64,000 nt of DNA from SHZI01 sp031409515 (GTDB lineage: Bacteria; Pseudomonadota; Gammaproteobacteria; Steroidobacterales; GCA-2729495). The stretch lies in the NCBI GenBank assembly GCA_031409515.1, contig JANNXJ010000029.1, positions 93,669 through 157,668 on the forward strand. Reading direction: 5' to 3'. Position numbers and translations under genes: made by a program. The notes beneath the pieces are model-generated. The model saw only the letters and a list, made by a program, of their open reading frames with translations, was not told where the DNA came from and did no database searches. The number at the start of each line of letters is the position of its first letter. Positions within the stretch are counted from its first letter, which is position 1. Shown here piece by piece: positions 53,768 to 62,757 of the stretch.

Positions 53768-54832
53768 GTGAAGCATTTTCGTCCCGTTTTCAGCCTGCTG
53801 ACAGCCGCCATTGCCTTGACCGTAAGCGCCGGTCCGGTTTCTGCCCAGGCGGCCCGCGACTACATCAGCATCGTCGGCTCGTCCACCGTCTATCCCTTTT
53901 CCACGGTCGTGGCCGAGCAGTTCGGCAAGACCAGCCAGTTCAAGACCCCCAAGGTCGAGTCCACCGGCTCCGGTGGCGGCATCAAGCTCTTTTGTGGCGG
54001 CGTGGGTGTTCAGTACCCCGATATCGTCAACAGTTCCCGGGCTATCAAGCCGACGGAACTGGCCATGTGTGCGACCAATGGCGTGAAGGATGTCGTGGAG
54101 GTCAAGATCGGCTACGACGGTATCGTGATGGCCGAGTCGAAGGCGTCGCCCGGCCTGCCGCTGACGCTGCGGGATGTCTATCTCGCGCTGGCGAAGCAGG
54201 TGCCAAACCCGAATGGCACGGAGACGCTGGTGGCCAATCCCTACAAGTCATGGAAGGACGTCAACCCGAAGCTGCCTGCGGAGAAGATCGAGGTCCTGGG
54301 ACCCCCGCCGACTTCCGGCACGCGGGACGCTTTCGTCGAGCTGGCCATGGACGGGGGCTGCAAGACCTTCCCCTGGATCAAGGCGATCAAGGACAAGGAT
54401 GAGAACCGGTTCAAGCAGATCTGCTACACGATCCGCGAGGACGGCTTCTTCATCGAGGCGGGCGAGAACGACAACCTCATCGTCCAGAAGCTCAAGTCGA
54501 ACAAGGATGCCGTCGGCATCTTTGGTTACAGCTTCCTCGAGCAGAACGAGGATACGGTGAAGGGCTCCCTGATTAATGGCGTCTCTCCCACCTTTGAGAA
54601 CATTGCCAGCGGCAAGTACCCCGTGTCCCGGCCTCTGTACTTCTATGTCAAGAAGGCCCACGTCGGGTCGATCCCGGGCATCAAGCAATTCGTTGCTGAG
54701 TTCACCAGCCAGAAGGCCATGGGTGAAGAGGGTTATCTGGCGGATCGCGGTCTCGTGCCGTTGCCTGCTGCCGAGTATCAGGCGGTGGTGAAGAAGGTGA
54801 CGGCGATGGAAGCCATGCCTCCCGCCAAGTAA
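53768..54832 (+). CDS. pstS: phosphate-binding protein PstS
   Basis: A 354-residue periplasmic protein with a signal peptide (1-28). The phosphate-site loops are GSSTVYPFS (about 38-46), a Gly/Ser-rich segment STGSGGGIK (about 67-75) and SGTRDAF (about 183-189). It captures phosphate for PstCAB. It starts at a GTG behind GGAGG. A hairpin terminator follows, so this gene may be transcribed more than the permease genes. The PstS-like protein at 29155 is a diverged relative. Confidence 0.95.
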   Translation: MKHFRPVFSLLTAAIALTVSAGPVSAQAARDYISIVGSSTVYPFSTVVAEQFGKTSQFKTPKVESTGSGGGIKLFCGGVGVQYPDIVNSSRAIKPTELAMCATNGVKDVVEVKIGYDGIVMAESKASPGLPLTLRDVYLALAKQVPNPNGTETLVANPYKSWKDVNPKLPAEKIEVLGPPPTSGTRDAFVELAMDGGCKTFPWIKAIKDKDENRFKQICYTIREDGFFIEAGENDNLIVQKLKSNKDAVGIFGYSFLEQNEDTVKGSLINGVSPTFENIASGKYPVSRPLYFYVKKAHVGSIPGIKQFVAEFTSQKAMGEEGYLADRGLVPLPAAEYQAVVKKVTAMEAMPPAK

Positions 54833-54875
54833 CGCCGGGTAACCGGCCACGGAGCCGGAGGATTGACCATAAGTC

Positions 54876-54909
54876 AGCGGCGGCCAGCAGGTGCTGGCCG
54901 CCGCTTTTC
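54876..54909 (+). terminator. intercistronic hairpin between pstS and pstC
   Basis: Perfect 13-bp stem AGCGGCGGCCAGC with loop AGGT, then TTTCT. It probably reduces read-through to pstC so that PstS is made in excess. Confidence 0.85.
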
Positions 54910-54939
54910 TGCTGAAGGAATCAGAGTGACGCTCCGCCC

Positions 54940-56328
54940 ATGCGCCTGACTACGCTGGTCCTGATACTGACAGCGATGGCACTGGCCGCCTTTTACTTGG
55001 GGCGTAGCCGTGCGGTGGCTATCGGTGGCGGGCCCGGCAAGGCGCGGCTCCTGCATTCTCTCCCCAAGTACTACGGTTACTACACGGCGATGTGGTGCGT
55101 GCTGCCGGGGCTGGTTCTCCTGCTCGCCTGGACGGCATTGAGCGATACCGTGATTACGAGTCGCGTCATTGAGGCCCTGCCAGACAGTCTGCGCAATCAG
55201 CCGGAAGCTCAGTTGGGCCTGACCCTGAACGATATCCGCAACCTGGCGGCCGGCCAGATGGTGGATGAGGCCCGGCGGCCGGAGTTTGCCGTGGCGGCGG
55301 ACCTCTACAACAACCTGCGCGCTGCATCCCAGAGGCTGCTCTCGGGGCTCATCATTGCCGTATCGTTTCTGGGGTTTGCGCTGGCCTGGTGGCGCCTGCA
55401 GCCAAAGTTCCGGGCCCGCAATCACGTGGAGCTGGCCATCAAGGCGGCGCTGATTGCCGCGTCCCTCATCGCGATCCTGACGACGCTGGGCATCCTGCTG
55501 TCAGTGACCTTTGAGGCGATTCGATTTTTCCGGCAGGTACCCTTCGACGACTTCCTGTTTGGGTTGACCTGGAGCCCGCAGATGGCGATCCGGGCCGATC
55601 AGGTCGGCTCTTCGGGAGCTTTCGGGGCCGTTCCGTTGTTTGTGGGTACGCTCCTGATCTCAGGGATAGCGCTCATCGTGGCGGTGCCGATCGGCCTGAT
55701 GATCGCGATCTATCTCTCCGAGTACGCCCGGCCGGCCCTGCGCAGGATCGTCAAGCCGGTGCTTGAGGTCCTCGCCGGCATTCCCACAGTCGTGTATGGC
55801 TACTTTGCTGCCCTGACGGTGGCGCCTGTCATTCGCCAGTGGGGCGACAGTCTGGGCCTGGATGTTGCCTCCGAGAGCGCACTCGGGGCGGGGCTGGTCA
55901 TGGGCATCATGATCATCCCCTTTGTGTCGTCGCTCTCGGATGACGTCATCAACGCGGTACCCCAGGCCATGCGGGACGGGTCCTACGCGCTGGGGGCCAC
56001 CAAGTCCGAGACCATCAAGCGGGTCATCCTGCGGGCCGCACTGCCGGGCATCGTGGGCGGCGTGCTGCTCGCCGCGTCCCGGGCGATCGGCGAGACCATG
56101 ATCGTGGTGATGGCCGCTGGCCTGTCGGCCAACCTGACGGCGAATCCTCTGGAGTCCGTCACCACCGTAACGGTCCAGATCGTGACCCTGCTGGTCGGTG
56201 ACCAGGAGTTCGACAGCCCCAAAACCCTGGCCGCATTCGCTCTGGGTCTGGTGCTCTTCGTCGTCACCCTGATCCTGAACATCATCGCCCTGCAGGTGGT
56301 GCGCCGCTACCGGGAGCAGTACGACTGA
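54940..56328 (+). CDS. pstC: phosphate ABC transporter permease PstC, extended form
   Basis: A 462-residue permease, about 150 residues longer than typical PstC. The N-terminal extension holds two or three extra membrane helices and a periplasmic loop (PDSLRNQPEAQLGL). The C-terminal half has the six-helix permease core with the EAA loop (DVINAVPQAMRDGSYALGAT, about 328-347). It forms the channel with PstA. Its TGA overlaps the ATG of pstA by one base. Confidence 0.94.
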   Translation: MRLTTLVLILTAMALAAFYLGRSRAVAIGGGPGKARLLHSLPKYYGYYTAMWCVLPGLVLLLAWTALSDTVITSRVIEALPDSLRNQPEAQLGLTLNDIRNLAAGQMVDEARRPEFAVAADLYNNLRAASQRLLSGLIIAVSFLGFALAWWRLQPKFRARNHVELAIKAALIAASLIAILTTLGILLSVTFEAIRFFRQVPFDDFLFGLTWSPQMAIRADQVGSSGAFGAVPLFVGTLLISGIALIVAVPIGLMIAIYLSEYARPALRRIVKPVLEVLAGIPTVVYGYFAALTVAPVIRQWGDSLGLDVASESALGAGLVMGIMIIPFVSSLSDDVINAVPQAMRDGSYALGATKSETIKRVILRAALPGIVGGVLLAASRAIGETMIVVMAAGLSANLTANPLESVTTVTVQIVTLLVGDQEFDSPKTLAAFALGLVLFVVTLILNIIALQVVRRYREQYD

Positions 56329-57629
56329 TGGCCATGCTTACTCCTGCCGAAACCCGCCGTCGCGTGGATGCCAGCCTGCGTCGCCGCTATCGCAGCGAGT
56401 GGCTGTTTCGACTCTATGGCCTTGTTTCCGTGCTCCTGGGCGTTGGGTTCCTCCTGGTCCTGTTCGCAACGATTATCGGCAACGGCTACGGGGCATTTCG
56501 CCAGGTCTTTATCCAGCTCGAGGTTCAGTTTGACCCGGCAGTCCTGGATCCGGAAGGCACCCGACAGCAGGACACCCTTGCGTCGGCGGACTACTCGCAG
56601 CTGGTAAAGACCTCATTGCGCACGCTGTTTCCGGACGCGGAAGACCGGACCTCCCGTCGTGAGCTGAACGCGCTGGTCAGCTCCGGAGGCGCGTTCACGC
56701 TGCAGAAGATGCTCCTGGCGGACCCCACGTTGCTCGGGCAGACCAGAAATGTCTGGTTACCTGCCGATGACGAGGTGAACGTTTTTGTGAAGGGCAGGGC
56801 ACCTGCAGTTAGCGCCGGGAGCGGGGACGAAGGCCAGAGGCTGAGCGACCGGCAGATCGCCTGGATCCAGACCCTGGAGTTATCCGGCAAGCTTGAGCAG
56901 CGCTTCAACACGATATTCTTCACGGCGGGTGATTCCCGTGAGCCGGAACTCGCCGGTATCTGGGGGGCGACCAAGGGGTCGTTCTTCATGTTGTTCGTCA
57001 CGCTGTTCCTCGCGTTTCCGCTGGGCGTTGCTGCCGCGATCTACCTTGAGGAATTCGCGCCCCGCAACTGGCTCGTCGATGTCATCGAGGTGAACATCAA
57101 TAACCTGGCTGCCGTCCCCTCTATTGTTTTTGGCCTGCTGGGTCTCGCCGTCTTTATCAACTTCTTCGGGATGCCTCGTTCTGCCCCATTGGTGGGTGGC
57201 CTTGTGCTGACGCTCATGACCCTCCCCGTGATCATCATTGCCTCCCGGGCGGCCATCAAGTCGGTCCCACCGTCCGTGCGCGAGGCTGCGCTGGGGGTCG
57301 GGGCATCACCAATGCAGATGGTTTTTCACCACGTCCTGCCGCTCGCCCTGCCGGGCATGATGACCGGCGCCATCATTGGCATGGCCCGGGCGCTGGGCGA
57401 GTCCGCGCCGCTGCTGATGATTGGCATGGTGGCCTTTGTCGTCGAGCCGCCAGGCGGTCCCATGAGCCCGTCCACAGCGCTGCCCGTGCAGATCTACCTC
57501 TGGGCTGACAGTCCGGAGCGGGCCTTTGTTGAGCGGACGTCAGCGGCCATCATGGTGCTGCTGGCGTTCTTGTTGGTTATGAACGCGGCTGCCGTCTGGT
57601 TACGGAGTCGTTTCGAGCGCCGCTGGTAG
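56328..57629 (+). CDS. pstA: phosphate ABC transporter permease PstA, extended form
   Basis: A 433-residue permease, also with an extended N-terminal half containing a large periplasmic region (about 60-200). The C-terminal core has the EAA-type loop (KSVPPSVREAALGVGAS) and FGLLGLAVFINFFG. Paired with PstC in the Pst importer. The coupled TGATG start ensures co-translation. The extended PstC/PstA pair is a recognised variant among proteobacteria. Confidence 0.94.
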   Translation: MAMLTPAETRRRVDASLRRRYRSEWLFRLYGLVSVLLGVGFLLVLFATIIGNGYGAFRQVFIQLEVQFDPAVLDPEGTRQQDTLASADYSQLVKTSLRTLFPDAEDRTSRRELNALVSSGGAFTLQKMLLADPTLLGQTRNVWLPADDEVNVFVKGRAPAVSAGSGDEGQRLSDRQIAWIQTLELSGKLEQRFNTIFFTAGDSREPELAGIWGATKGSFFMLFVTLFLAFPLGVAAAIYLEEFAPRNWLVDVIEVNINNLAAVPSIVFGLLGLAVFINFFGMPRSAPLVGGLVLTLMTLPVIIIASRAAIKSVPPSVREAALGVGASPMQMVFHHVLPLALPGMMTGAIIGMARALGESAPLLMIGMVAFVVEPPGGPMSPSTALPVQIYLWADSPERAFVERTSAAIMVLLAFLLVMNAAAVWLRSRFERRW

Positions 57630-57654
57630 CGGTTAGCCGGGGAGATTGACGATA

Positions 57655-58569
57655 ATGCTACTGATGGACAAGGAACCAGGATTCGTCCCCATGCGCGAGC
57701 GCGGTGAGCCCAAAGACGGAGCTGGTAAAACGGCGGGGAAGGCCCCGGCTATCGCGGATGCCGCGGAGACCGATCGGATTTCCCCGGAGACCGTTGGTGA
57801 TATCACTTCAAAGAATGCAGTGATCAAGGTTCGGGGCGGGAATGTGCACTACGGTGACACGCACGCCCTGCGCAACATCAGTCTGGATGTCGGCCGTAAC
57901 GAAGTGGTGGCGCTGATCGGGCCGTCGGGTTGCGGCAAGTCCACGTTTATCCGCTGCCTCAACCGGATGAACGACACCATCGAGTCTGCCCGGGTGACCG
58001 GCGATTTCCGGCTGGACGGAACCGATATCTATGCGCGGGATACCGACGTCGTGCTGCTGAGGGCCCGCGTGGGCATGGTCTTTCAGAAGCCCAATCCGTT
58101 CCCCAAGTCTATTTACGAGAATGTGGCCTACGGCCCGCGCATTCACGGCCTGGCGAGCAACCGTGCGGAGCTGGATGACATCGTCTACGGCAGTCTCGAG
58201 CGGGCGGGGCTGGTCAACGAGGTGAAGGACCGGCTGGATGAGCCGGGAACCGGACTGTCGGGCGGTCAGCAGCAGCGTCTGTGCATTGCCCGGACGATTG
58301 CCGTGAACCCCGAAGTGATCCTGATGGATGAGCCCTGTTCGGCCCTGGATCCTATAGCCACGGCCCGTATCGAGGACCTGATCGATGAGCTGGCGCAGAA
58401 GTACGCCATCGCCATTGTGACCCACTCAATGCAGCAGGCGGCGCGGGTGTCGAACCGCACGGCCTACTTCCACCTGGGAAGGCTGGTGGAAGTAGGCCCG
58501 ACCGACAAGATCTTTACGAATCCTTCCCACAAGCTCACCGAGGACTACGTCACGGGACGTTTCGGCTAG
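57655..58569 (+). CDS. pstB: phosphate ABC transporter ATPase PstB
   Basis: A 304-residue ATPase. It has an unusually long polar N-terminal extension (about 50 residues) before the ABC domain. Walker A GPSGCGKST, signature LSGGQQQR and Walker B VILMDEP are intact. It drives import through PstCA. The ATG at 57655 follows GGGGAG by 10 bases; a TTG at 57646 and an ATG at 57664 are alternatives. It is convergent with ompW across 6 bases. Confidence 0.95.
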   Translation: MLLMDKEPGFVPMRERGEPKDGAGKTAGKAPAIADAAETDRISPETVGDITSKNAVIKVRGGNVHYGDTHALRNISLDVGRNEVVALIGPSGCGKSTFIRCLNRMNDTIESARVTGDFRLDGTDIYARDTDVVLLRARVGMVFQKPNPFPKSIYENVAYGPRIHGLASNRAELDDIVYGSLERAGLVNEVKDRLDEPGTGLSGGQQQRLCIARTIAVNPEVILMDEPCSALDPIATARIEDLIDELAQKYAIAIVTHSMQQAARVSNRTAYFHLGRLVEVGPTDKIFTNPSHKLTEDYVTGRFG

Positions 58570-58575
58570 CGTTCG

Positions 58576-59202
58576 TCAGAAGAACTTGCCAACGTTCAGC
58601 GCCCAGAGAAAGGGATCCACCTCAACGGTTCCGATATCGCCGCCGTTCACTGACGCGTCAGAGTCGAGGTCGACGTAGCGCAACTCGCCGTTGAGGTACC
58701 AGCCGTTACCGATGGCATAGTCCATGCCCACCTGCGCGGCGAGGCCGAACGAGTCATCCAGTTCCAGCTTGGTCCCGGCCAGTGCACCGGTCGTGTTCTC
58801 GTTGTAGATGATCGTGTAGTTGACGCCTGCGCCGACATAGGGTTTGAACGCGCCGTACTGGAAGTGGTACTGAACGCTCACGGTGGGCGGCAGATGGTCA
58901 ATGGTGGCAACCCTGCCTTCCCCGTCCAGGTCGACGTCGTGCTCGAAGGGCGTGGCGAGCTGCAGTTCCACGGCCAGCGCATCGGTAAAGAAGTAGCTGA
59001 CATTGAACGTAAAGGATGTGTCGTCTTCGACCTGGAGATTGCCGGAAGGCAGGGAAAGATTGTCGGATTTCGGATCCACATCCATGAATCCGCCCCGTAT
59101 CAGCCAGTCGCCGGCCTTGACGTGTTGTATCTGTTCCGCCTGCGCCGCACTGCACATCAAGGCGAGGCCGAAAGGGATTAGCGTCTTCTTCAAGGTCATC
59201 AA
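58576..59202 (-). CDS. OmpW-family outer-membrane protein
   Basis: A 208-residue eight-stranded barrel with a signal peptide (1-22). Typical segments are VKAGDWLIRGG, a PPTVSVQYHF strand and FKPYVGAGVNYT, with a terminal Phe (GKFF). OmpW proteins pass small hydrophobic compounds laterally. An ATG one codon in (59199) may be the real start. It lies between pstB and the divergent secreted protein. Phosphate control is not supported by a clear box on its side. Confidence 0.9.
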   Translation of the reverse strand: MMTLKKTLIPFGLALMCSAAQAEQIQHVKAGDWLIRGGFMDVDPKSDNLSLPSGNLQVEDDTSFTFNVSYFFTDALAVELQLATPFEHDVDLDGEGRVATIDHLPPTVSVQYHFQYGAFKPYVGAGVNYTIIYNENTTGALAGTKLELDDSFGLAAQVGMDYAIGNGWYLNGELRYVDLDSDASVNGGDIGTVEVDPFLWALNVGKFF

Positions 59203-59357
59203 CTCCTGTTGAGTATTCGATTGTCCCGCACCAGAATGCGGGGCCCGCGCCTATAGACGTGAACCTGATTCGGAAGTTCCTCACGAGAACGCGGAAACTT
59301 TTGCCGGATGTCACGGTCAGAGGCGAGGACACCACCTCACCACCAATGGAGAAAGTA

Positions 59358-59939
59358 GTGAAAACGATTGCCCTGATTTCTGCCTGCGCTCTGGCCGTGT
59401 CGATGTCCCTGTCAACAGCAGCGTTGGCGGACCGCTCTGAAGCGTTCGGCAATAACATTACCAATACCAATATCACCGAGGCAGAAATCCAGGCGGCCCA
59501 GGAAGCCTGGGGGAAAGCCCTGATCCAGATCGGCAAGGATTTTGACCAGAAGGGCATCAAGGGTGCCACGGAGACCGCAAACGCTGTCCTGGACGCTGCC
59601 TACGGTTACAACATGGGCATTGTTCTCTTCAAACCCACGTTGACCTCAGGCAAGCAGACCTTCCGCACGACCAAGGCCGGAGCGCTGGCCTATTTCGTGG
59701 GTGGGAACAAGGACTATCCGAATGATTCCGGATTCGCGAACAAGGGCTGGCAGAAATACGAGTTCAAGAATGCCGGTGTCTACATTGACGGCGATCTCGC
59801 CCTGACGATGGGCAATGTCATGTTGACGGGCAAGGACGGCAAGGTGACCACCGTCGACAAGACCTGGGGTTTTAAGAAGGACGATCAGGGCAAGCTGCGC
59901 ATTGTCCTGCACCACTCTTCGCTGCCTTACACTCCCTGA
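59358..59939 (+). CDS. secreted protein with SnoaL/CaMKII-AD-like fold, function unknown
   Basis: A 193-residue protein. A clear signal peptide (KTIALISACALAVSMSL) is followed by an NTF2-like alpha+beta domain. The ending RIVLHHSSLPYTP is typical of a small secreted family that databases sometimes mislabel as phosphoribosyl-AMP cyclohydrolase; no catalytic residues of that enzyme are seen. I prefer the GTG at 59358 with GGAGAAA seven bases upstream; an ATG at 59346 would add four residues. It sits between pst and the phosphate porin, so a periplasmic phosphate-related role is possible. Confidence 0.75.
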   Translation: MKTIALISACALAVSMSLSTAALADRSEAFGNNITNTNITEAEIQAAQEAWGKALIQIGKDFDQKGIKGATETANAVLDAAYGYNMGIVLFKPTLTSGKQTFRTTKAGALAYFVGGNKDYPNDSGFANKGWQKYEFKNAGVYIDGDLALTMGNVMLTGKDGKVTTVDKTWGFKKDDQGKLRIVLHHSSLPYTP

Positions 59940-59973
59940 GGAGGCTCCGTCTGAGCCACGGCTAACGACCCCC

Positions 59974-60000
59974 GGGGGCGGCAGCTTGCCTGCCGCCCCC
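59974..60000 (+). terminator. possible terminator hairpin without T-run
   Basis: Stem GGGGGCGGCA with TGCCGCCCCC and a short loop GCTTGCC follow the secreted-protein gene. No T-run is present, so it may be a pausing or mRNA-stabilising hairpin. Confidence 0.5.
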
Positions 60001-60051
60001 CTCGGGTGGGGCGCAGGCTGCGTTCCTCGATGGACCCCTCTGGCAGGGGTT

Positions 60052-60080
60052 TTGTCATTATTCTGAAACAATCCTGAAAT
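60052..60080 (+). promoter_or_regulatory. PhoB-box-like triple repeat upstream of the phosphate porin gene
   Basis: TTGTCAT, CTGAAAC and CTGAAAT start at 60052, 60063 and 60074, an exact 11-bp period, about 95 bases before the ATG. Confidence 0.75.
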
Positions 60081-60172
60081 ACGCTAGCGCCCGTTGGTTG
60101 GGACTGGCTTCCCGTTCCGGCGTGTTGAGCCATCCTGCTTAATTCTGAATGACGCTGGTGGAGGTAGTACCC

Positions 60173-61621
60173 ATGAGACTTGCTCTTGGAGCTTTGGCGC
60201 TGGTGGCCTTGCAGGTGGGGCTTGCTGGCCCGGCTGCAGCTGCCGTCGACGAGCAAACGGTGAAGGCCCTGATTGAACGGATCGAGGCGCAGGAGGCCCG
60301 CATCGCGGAGCTGGAAAAGGCCAACGCGGCGCGCATCGCGGACCTTGAAAAGGCAGAGTCTGCCGAGGCCAAATCCGGTGCCCCGGCCGTTGTCGCTAGT
60401 GCTCCAGCGCCCACTCCTGCACTGCCGTTCAAGATCGAGACGAAGGGCGGGCTCAAGATTGAGAGTCCCGACGGCAAGAATTCCTTCAGTTTTGGCGGCC
60501 GCATTCAGGTGGACGCGGCGCAGTACAGCAACGACCGGGATACCGCAGGGAACGACGTCTTCGGCAACGGAACGGCGTTTCGTCGGGTTCGTTTCGACGT
60601 CAAGGGCAAGATTCAGGAGGACTGGGGTTACCGGGTGCAGTACGACTTTGCGGACATCGGTCCCGTCGGCCTGAAGGACGCCTACATCTCCTTCGAACGC
60701 TACGAGCCCTGGAAACTGCAAGTCGGTCAGTTCTTTCAGCCCTTCGGTCTCGAGCGTCAGACCAGTTCGAACAACATCACGTTCCTTGAGCGGGCGATGC
60801 CGACGAACTCGCTGACCCCTGATCGGTCCATCGGCATCGCCCTGGCCACTGGCGGCACCCTGGGCGGCGGGAAACTGGGCGATTTCATGCCTTTCTGGAC
60901 TGCGAAGTCCGGCATCTTCGGGATGCGCGCCCAGGATGACAATCCGGTCAGTGGAAACGATGAAAGCATTGACGTGACGGGCCGGGTGACCATAGCTCCG
61001 ATCTACAACGCCACTCAACTTCTACAGTTGGGTGCCTCCTTCCGGCGCCAGGAGACCAACCAGGCCAGTGCGTTCACCCGTTTCCGTGCGTTGCCTGAGG
61101 CCGCCGTTTCCCAGTTCCGGCTCGTGGATACGGGTGATCTCAGCGGTGGCACCGGACTGGTCACCGCCTTTGAACAGTTTGGCGTCGATCTTGCCACCCT
61201 CTGGGGGCCGTTCGCCGCGCAGGGTGAGTGGATGAAGACCAATGTCAGCCGTGGAGGGGGTCTCTCGAATCCCTCGTTCGACGGGGGCTACGGTCAGCTG
61301 AGCTGGCTGGTGACGGGCGAGACCCGCGGCTTCAAGCCCGCCGAGGCGATCCATGACAAGGTGAAGCCGAAGCGCAACTTCGGGGACGATGGCTGGGGAG
61401 CGTGGGAAGTTGCGGCGCGCTACTCGACGCTGGATCTTTCCAGCGAGGGCGTGGTTGGCGGTGAGGAAGACAACCTCACTCTGGGCGTCAACTGGTACCC
61501 CAATGAGAGCCTGCGGTTCATGGCCAACTACATCCGGGTTCTCGATCTTGATCGCCCGGGCAACGTCTATAACGACGTGGAGCCCAATATCATCCTGATC
61601 CGGTCCCAGGTGGTCTGGTAA
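60173..61621 (+). CDS. phosphate/polyphosphate-selective porin, OprO/OprP family
   Basis: A 482-residue outer-membrane porin. A signal peptide (1-24) and a coiled-coil stretch (about 25-70, LIERIEAQEARIAELEK) precede the 16-strand barrel typical of OprP/OprO (FGGRIQVDAAQYS, RRVRFDVKG, FQPFGLERQTSSNN). These trimers pass phosphate or polyphosphate in starvation. GGAGG precedes the ATG. The PhoB-box-like run upstream fits. A strong terminator follows. Confidence 0.93.
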   Translation: MRLALGALALVALQVGLAGPAAAAVDEQTVKALIERIEAQEARIAELEKANAARIADLEKAESAEAKSGAPAVVASAPAPTPALPFKIETKGGLKIESPDGKNSFSFGGRIQVDAAQYSNDRDTAGNDVFGNGTAFRRVRFDVKGKIQEDWGYRVQYDFADIGPVGLKDAYISFERYEPWKLQVGQFFQPFGLERQTSSNNITFLERAMPTNSLTPDRSIGIALATGGTLGGGKLGDFMPFWTAKSGIFGMRAQDDNPVSGNDESIDVTGRVTIAPIYNATQLLQLGASFRRQETNQASAFTRFRALPEAAVSQFRLVDTGDLSGGTGLVTAFEQFGVDLATLWGPFAAQGEWMKTNVSRGGGLSNPSFDGGYGQLSWLVTGETRGFKPAEAIHDKVKPKRNFGDDGWGAWEVAARYSTLDLSSEGVVGGEEDNLTLGVNWYPNESLRFMANYIRVLDLDRPGNVYNDVEPNIILIRSQVVW

Positions 61622-61656
61622 GGACTGCAGCGACCGTAGCTTGAGTTGTAACGGAA

Positions 61657-61687
61657 GGGGCGGCATCTGCGGATGCCGCCCCTTTTT
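61657..61687 (+). terminator. Rho-independent terminator after the phosphate porin gene
   Basis: Perfect 11-bp stem GGGGCGGCATC, loop TGCG, then GATGCCGCCCC and TTTTT. Confidence 0.92.
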
Positions 61688-61708
61688 CTTGCCCGGACGC
61701 TACCGGTT

Positions 61709-62674
61709 TCAGCGCTGGGGTGGCCCCGCGCCCCAGCCGCCCCGGCCATAGCCTTTCGGCAGCCCCGCATCCGGCGTGAAGCCGTAGAGCTCGTCCGCAG
61801 GCAGTGCTTCCGCCAGGATCGACCGCACCTTCAGCAGCTTCTCGATATCGATGCCGGTGCGGAGGCCCATGGCGTCCAGCATGAACACCAGATCCTCCGT
61901 GACGATGTTGCCGCTCGCGCCGGGCGCGTAGGGGCAGCCGCCGAGGCCTCCCAGGGAACTGTCCAGGGTCGTGATGCCTTCCTCCAGGGCTGCGAGGGCA
62001 TTCGCCAGGCCCAGCCCCCGGGTGTTGTGGAGGTGGACGCCGCTGAGTTTGTCCTCGCCAACTTCCTTGCGTACCAGACGAATGAGCCGGCGGACCTGAG
62101 CCGGGTTGGCGTAGCCCGTGGTATCTGAAAGTCCGATGTCATCGCAGCCGGCTTCCAGCAGGGCGACTGCAAGTTCCACCACTTTGGCTTCCGGCACCAC
62201 GCCTTCAAGGGTGCAGCCGAAGGCTGTTGAGACGTTCCCCTCAAAGCCGGGGCGCTGGTCTGCCGGGAGGGAACGCAGGAGCTCGACGATGCGCCGGACG
62301 TCTTCCAGAACCTCCGCGTGAGTCTTCCGGAGGTTGGCCTTGCTGTGGGTCTCGCTTGCCGACAGCGGAATCGCAATCTTGTGGGCGCCCGCCGCGATGG
62401 CGTCGGCGGCTCCCCGGAAATTGGGGACCAGCGCCAGCACCGTGAGGCCCGGAATAGTGCGGGCATAGGCCACCACCTCGGCGGCATCCGCCATCTGGGG
62501 CAGGATCTTCGCCGGGACGAACGAGCACACCTCGATCTCCCGGACCCCGGCGGCGGCTTCCGCCGCAATCCACGCCTTCTTGGCTGCCGTCGGCATGCTG
62601 GACTTGATGCTCTGCAGGCCGTCTCTCGGACCTACTTCACTCACCAGAACGTCAATGTCGTGCGTGCCTGTCAT
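61709..62674 (-). CDS. mvaB: hydroxymethylglutaryl-CoA lyase
   Basis: A 321-residue HMGL-like TIM barrel splitting HMG-CoA to acetyl-CoA and acetoacetate at the end of leucine degradation. The N-terminal EVGPRDGLQ (about 13-21), the metal-site HLHNTRG (about 225-231) and the C-terminal signature GGLGGCPYAPGASGN with catalytic Cys (about 257-271) are all present. Full length. It is divergent from the CoA-transferase gene, sharing an 83-base control region. Acetoacetate could feed the synthetase encoded at 2856. Confidence 0.94.
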   Translation of the reverse strand: MTGTHDIDVLVSEVGPRDGLQSIKSSMPTAAKKAWIAAEAAAGVREIEVCSFVPAKILPQMADAAEVVAYARTIPGLTVLALVPNFRGAADAIAAGAHKIAIPLSASETHSKANLRKTHAEVLEDVRRIVELLRSLPADQRPGFEGNVSTAFGCTLEGVVPEAKVVELAVALLEAGCDDIGLSDTTGYANPAQVRRLIRLVRKEVGEDKLSGVHLHNTRGLGLANALAALEEGITTLDSSLGGLGGCPYAPGASGNIVTEDLVFMLDAMGLRTGIDIEKLLKVRSILAEALPADELYGFTPDAGLPKGYGRGGWGAGPPQR

Positions 62675-62697
62675 GCGGTCGTCCTGTGTATCGAAGG

Positions 62698-62714
62698 CCC
62701 ATATTCTATATGGG
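62698..62714. promoter_or_regulatory. palindromic operator candidate between mvaB and the CoA-transferase gene
   Basis: CCCATATTCTATATGGG, a 7-bp perfect dyad with a 3-base centre, lies midway between the two divergent starts. It could bind a shared regulator. No regulator gene is adjacent. Confidence 0.5.
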
Positions 62715-62757
62715 GGCGGGGTGGGGGATAATCCACCGCTTAACCAAAGGTAGCGCT

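Noticed and set aside
59203..59357. PhoB box before the secreted NTF2-like protein
   Set aside because: Only a lone TGTCACG is present, without an 11-bp partner, so phosphate control is not supported here.
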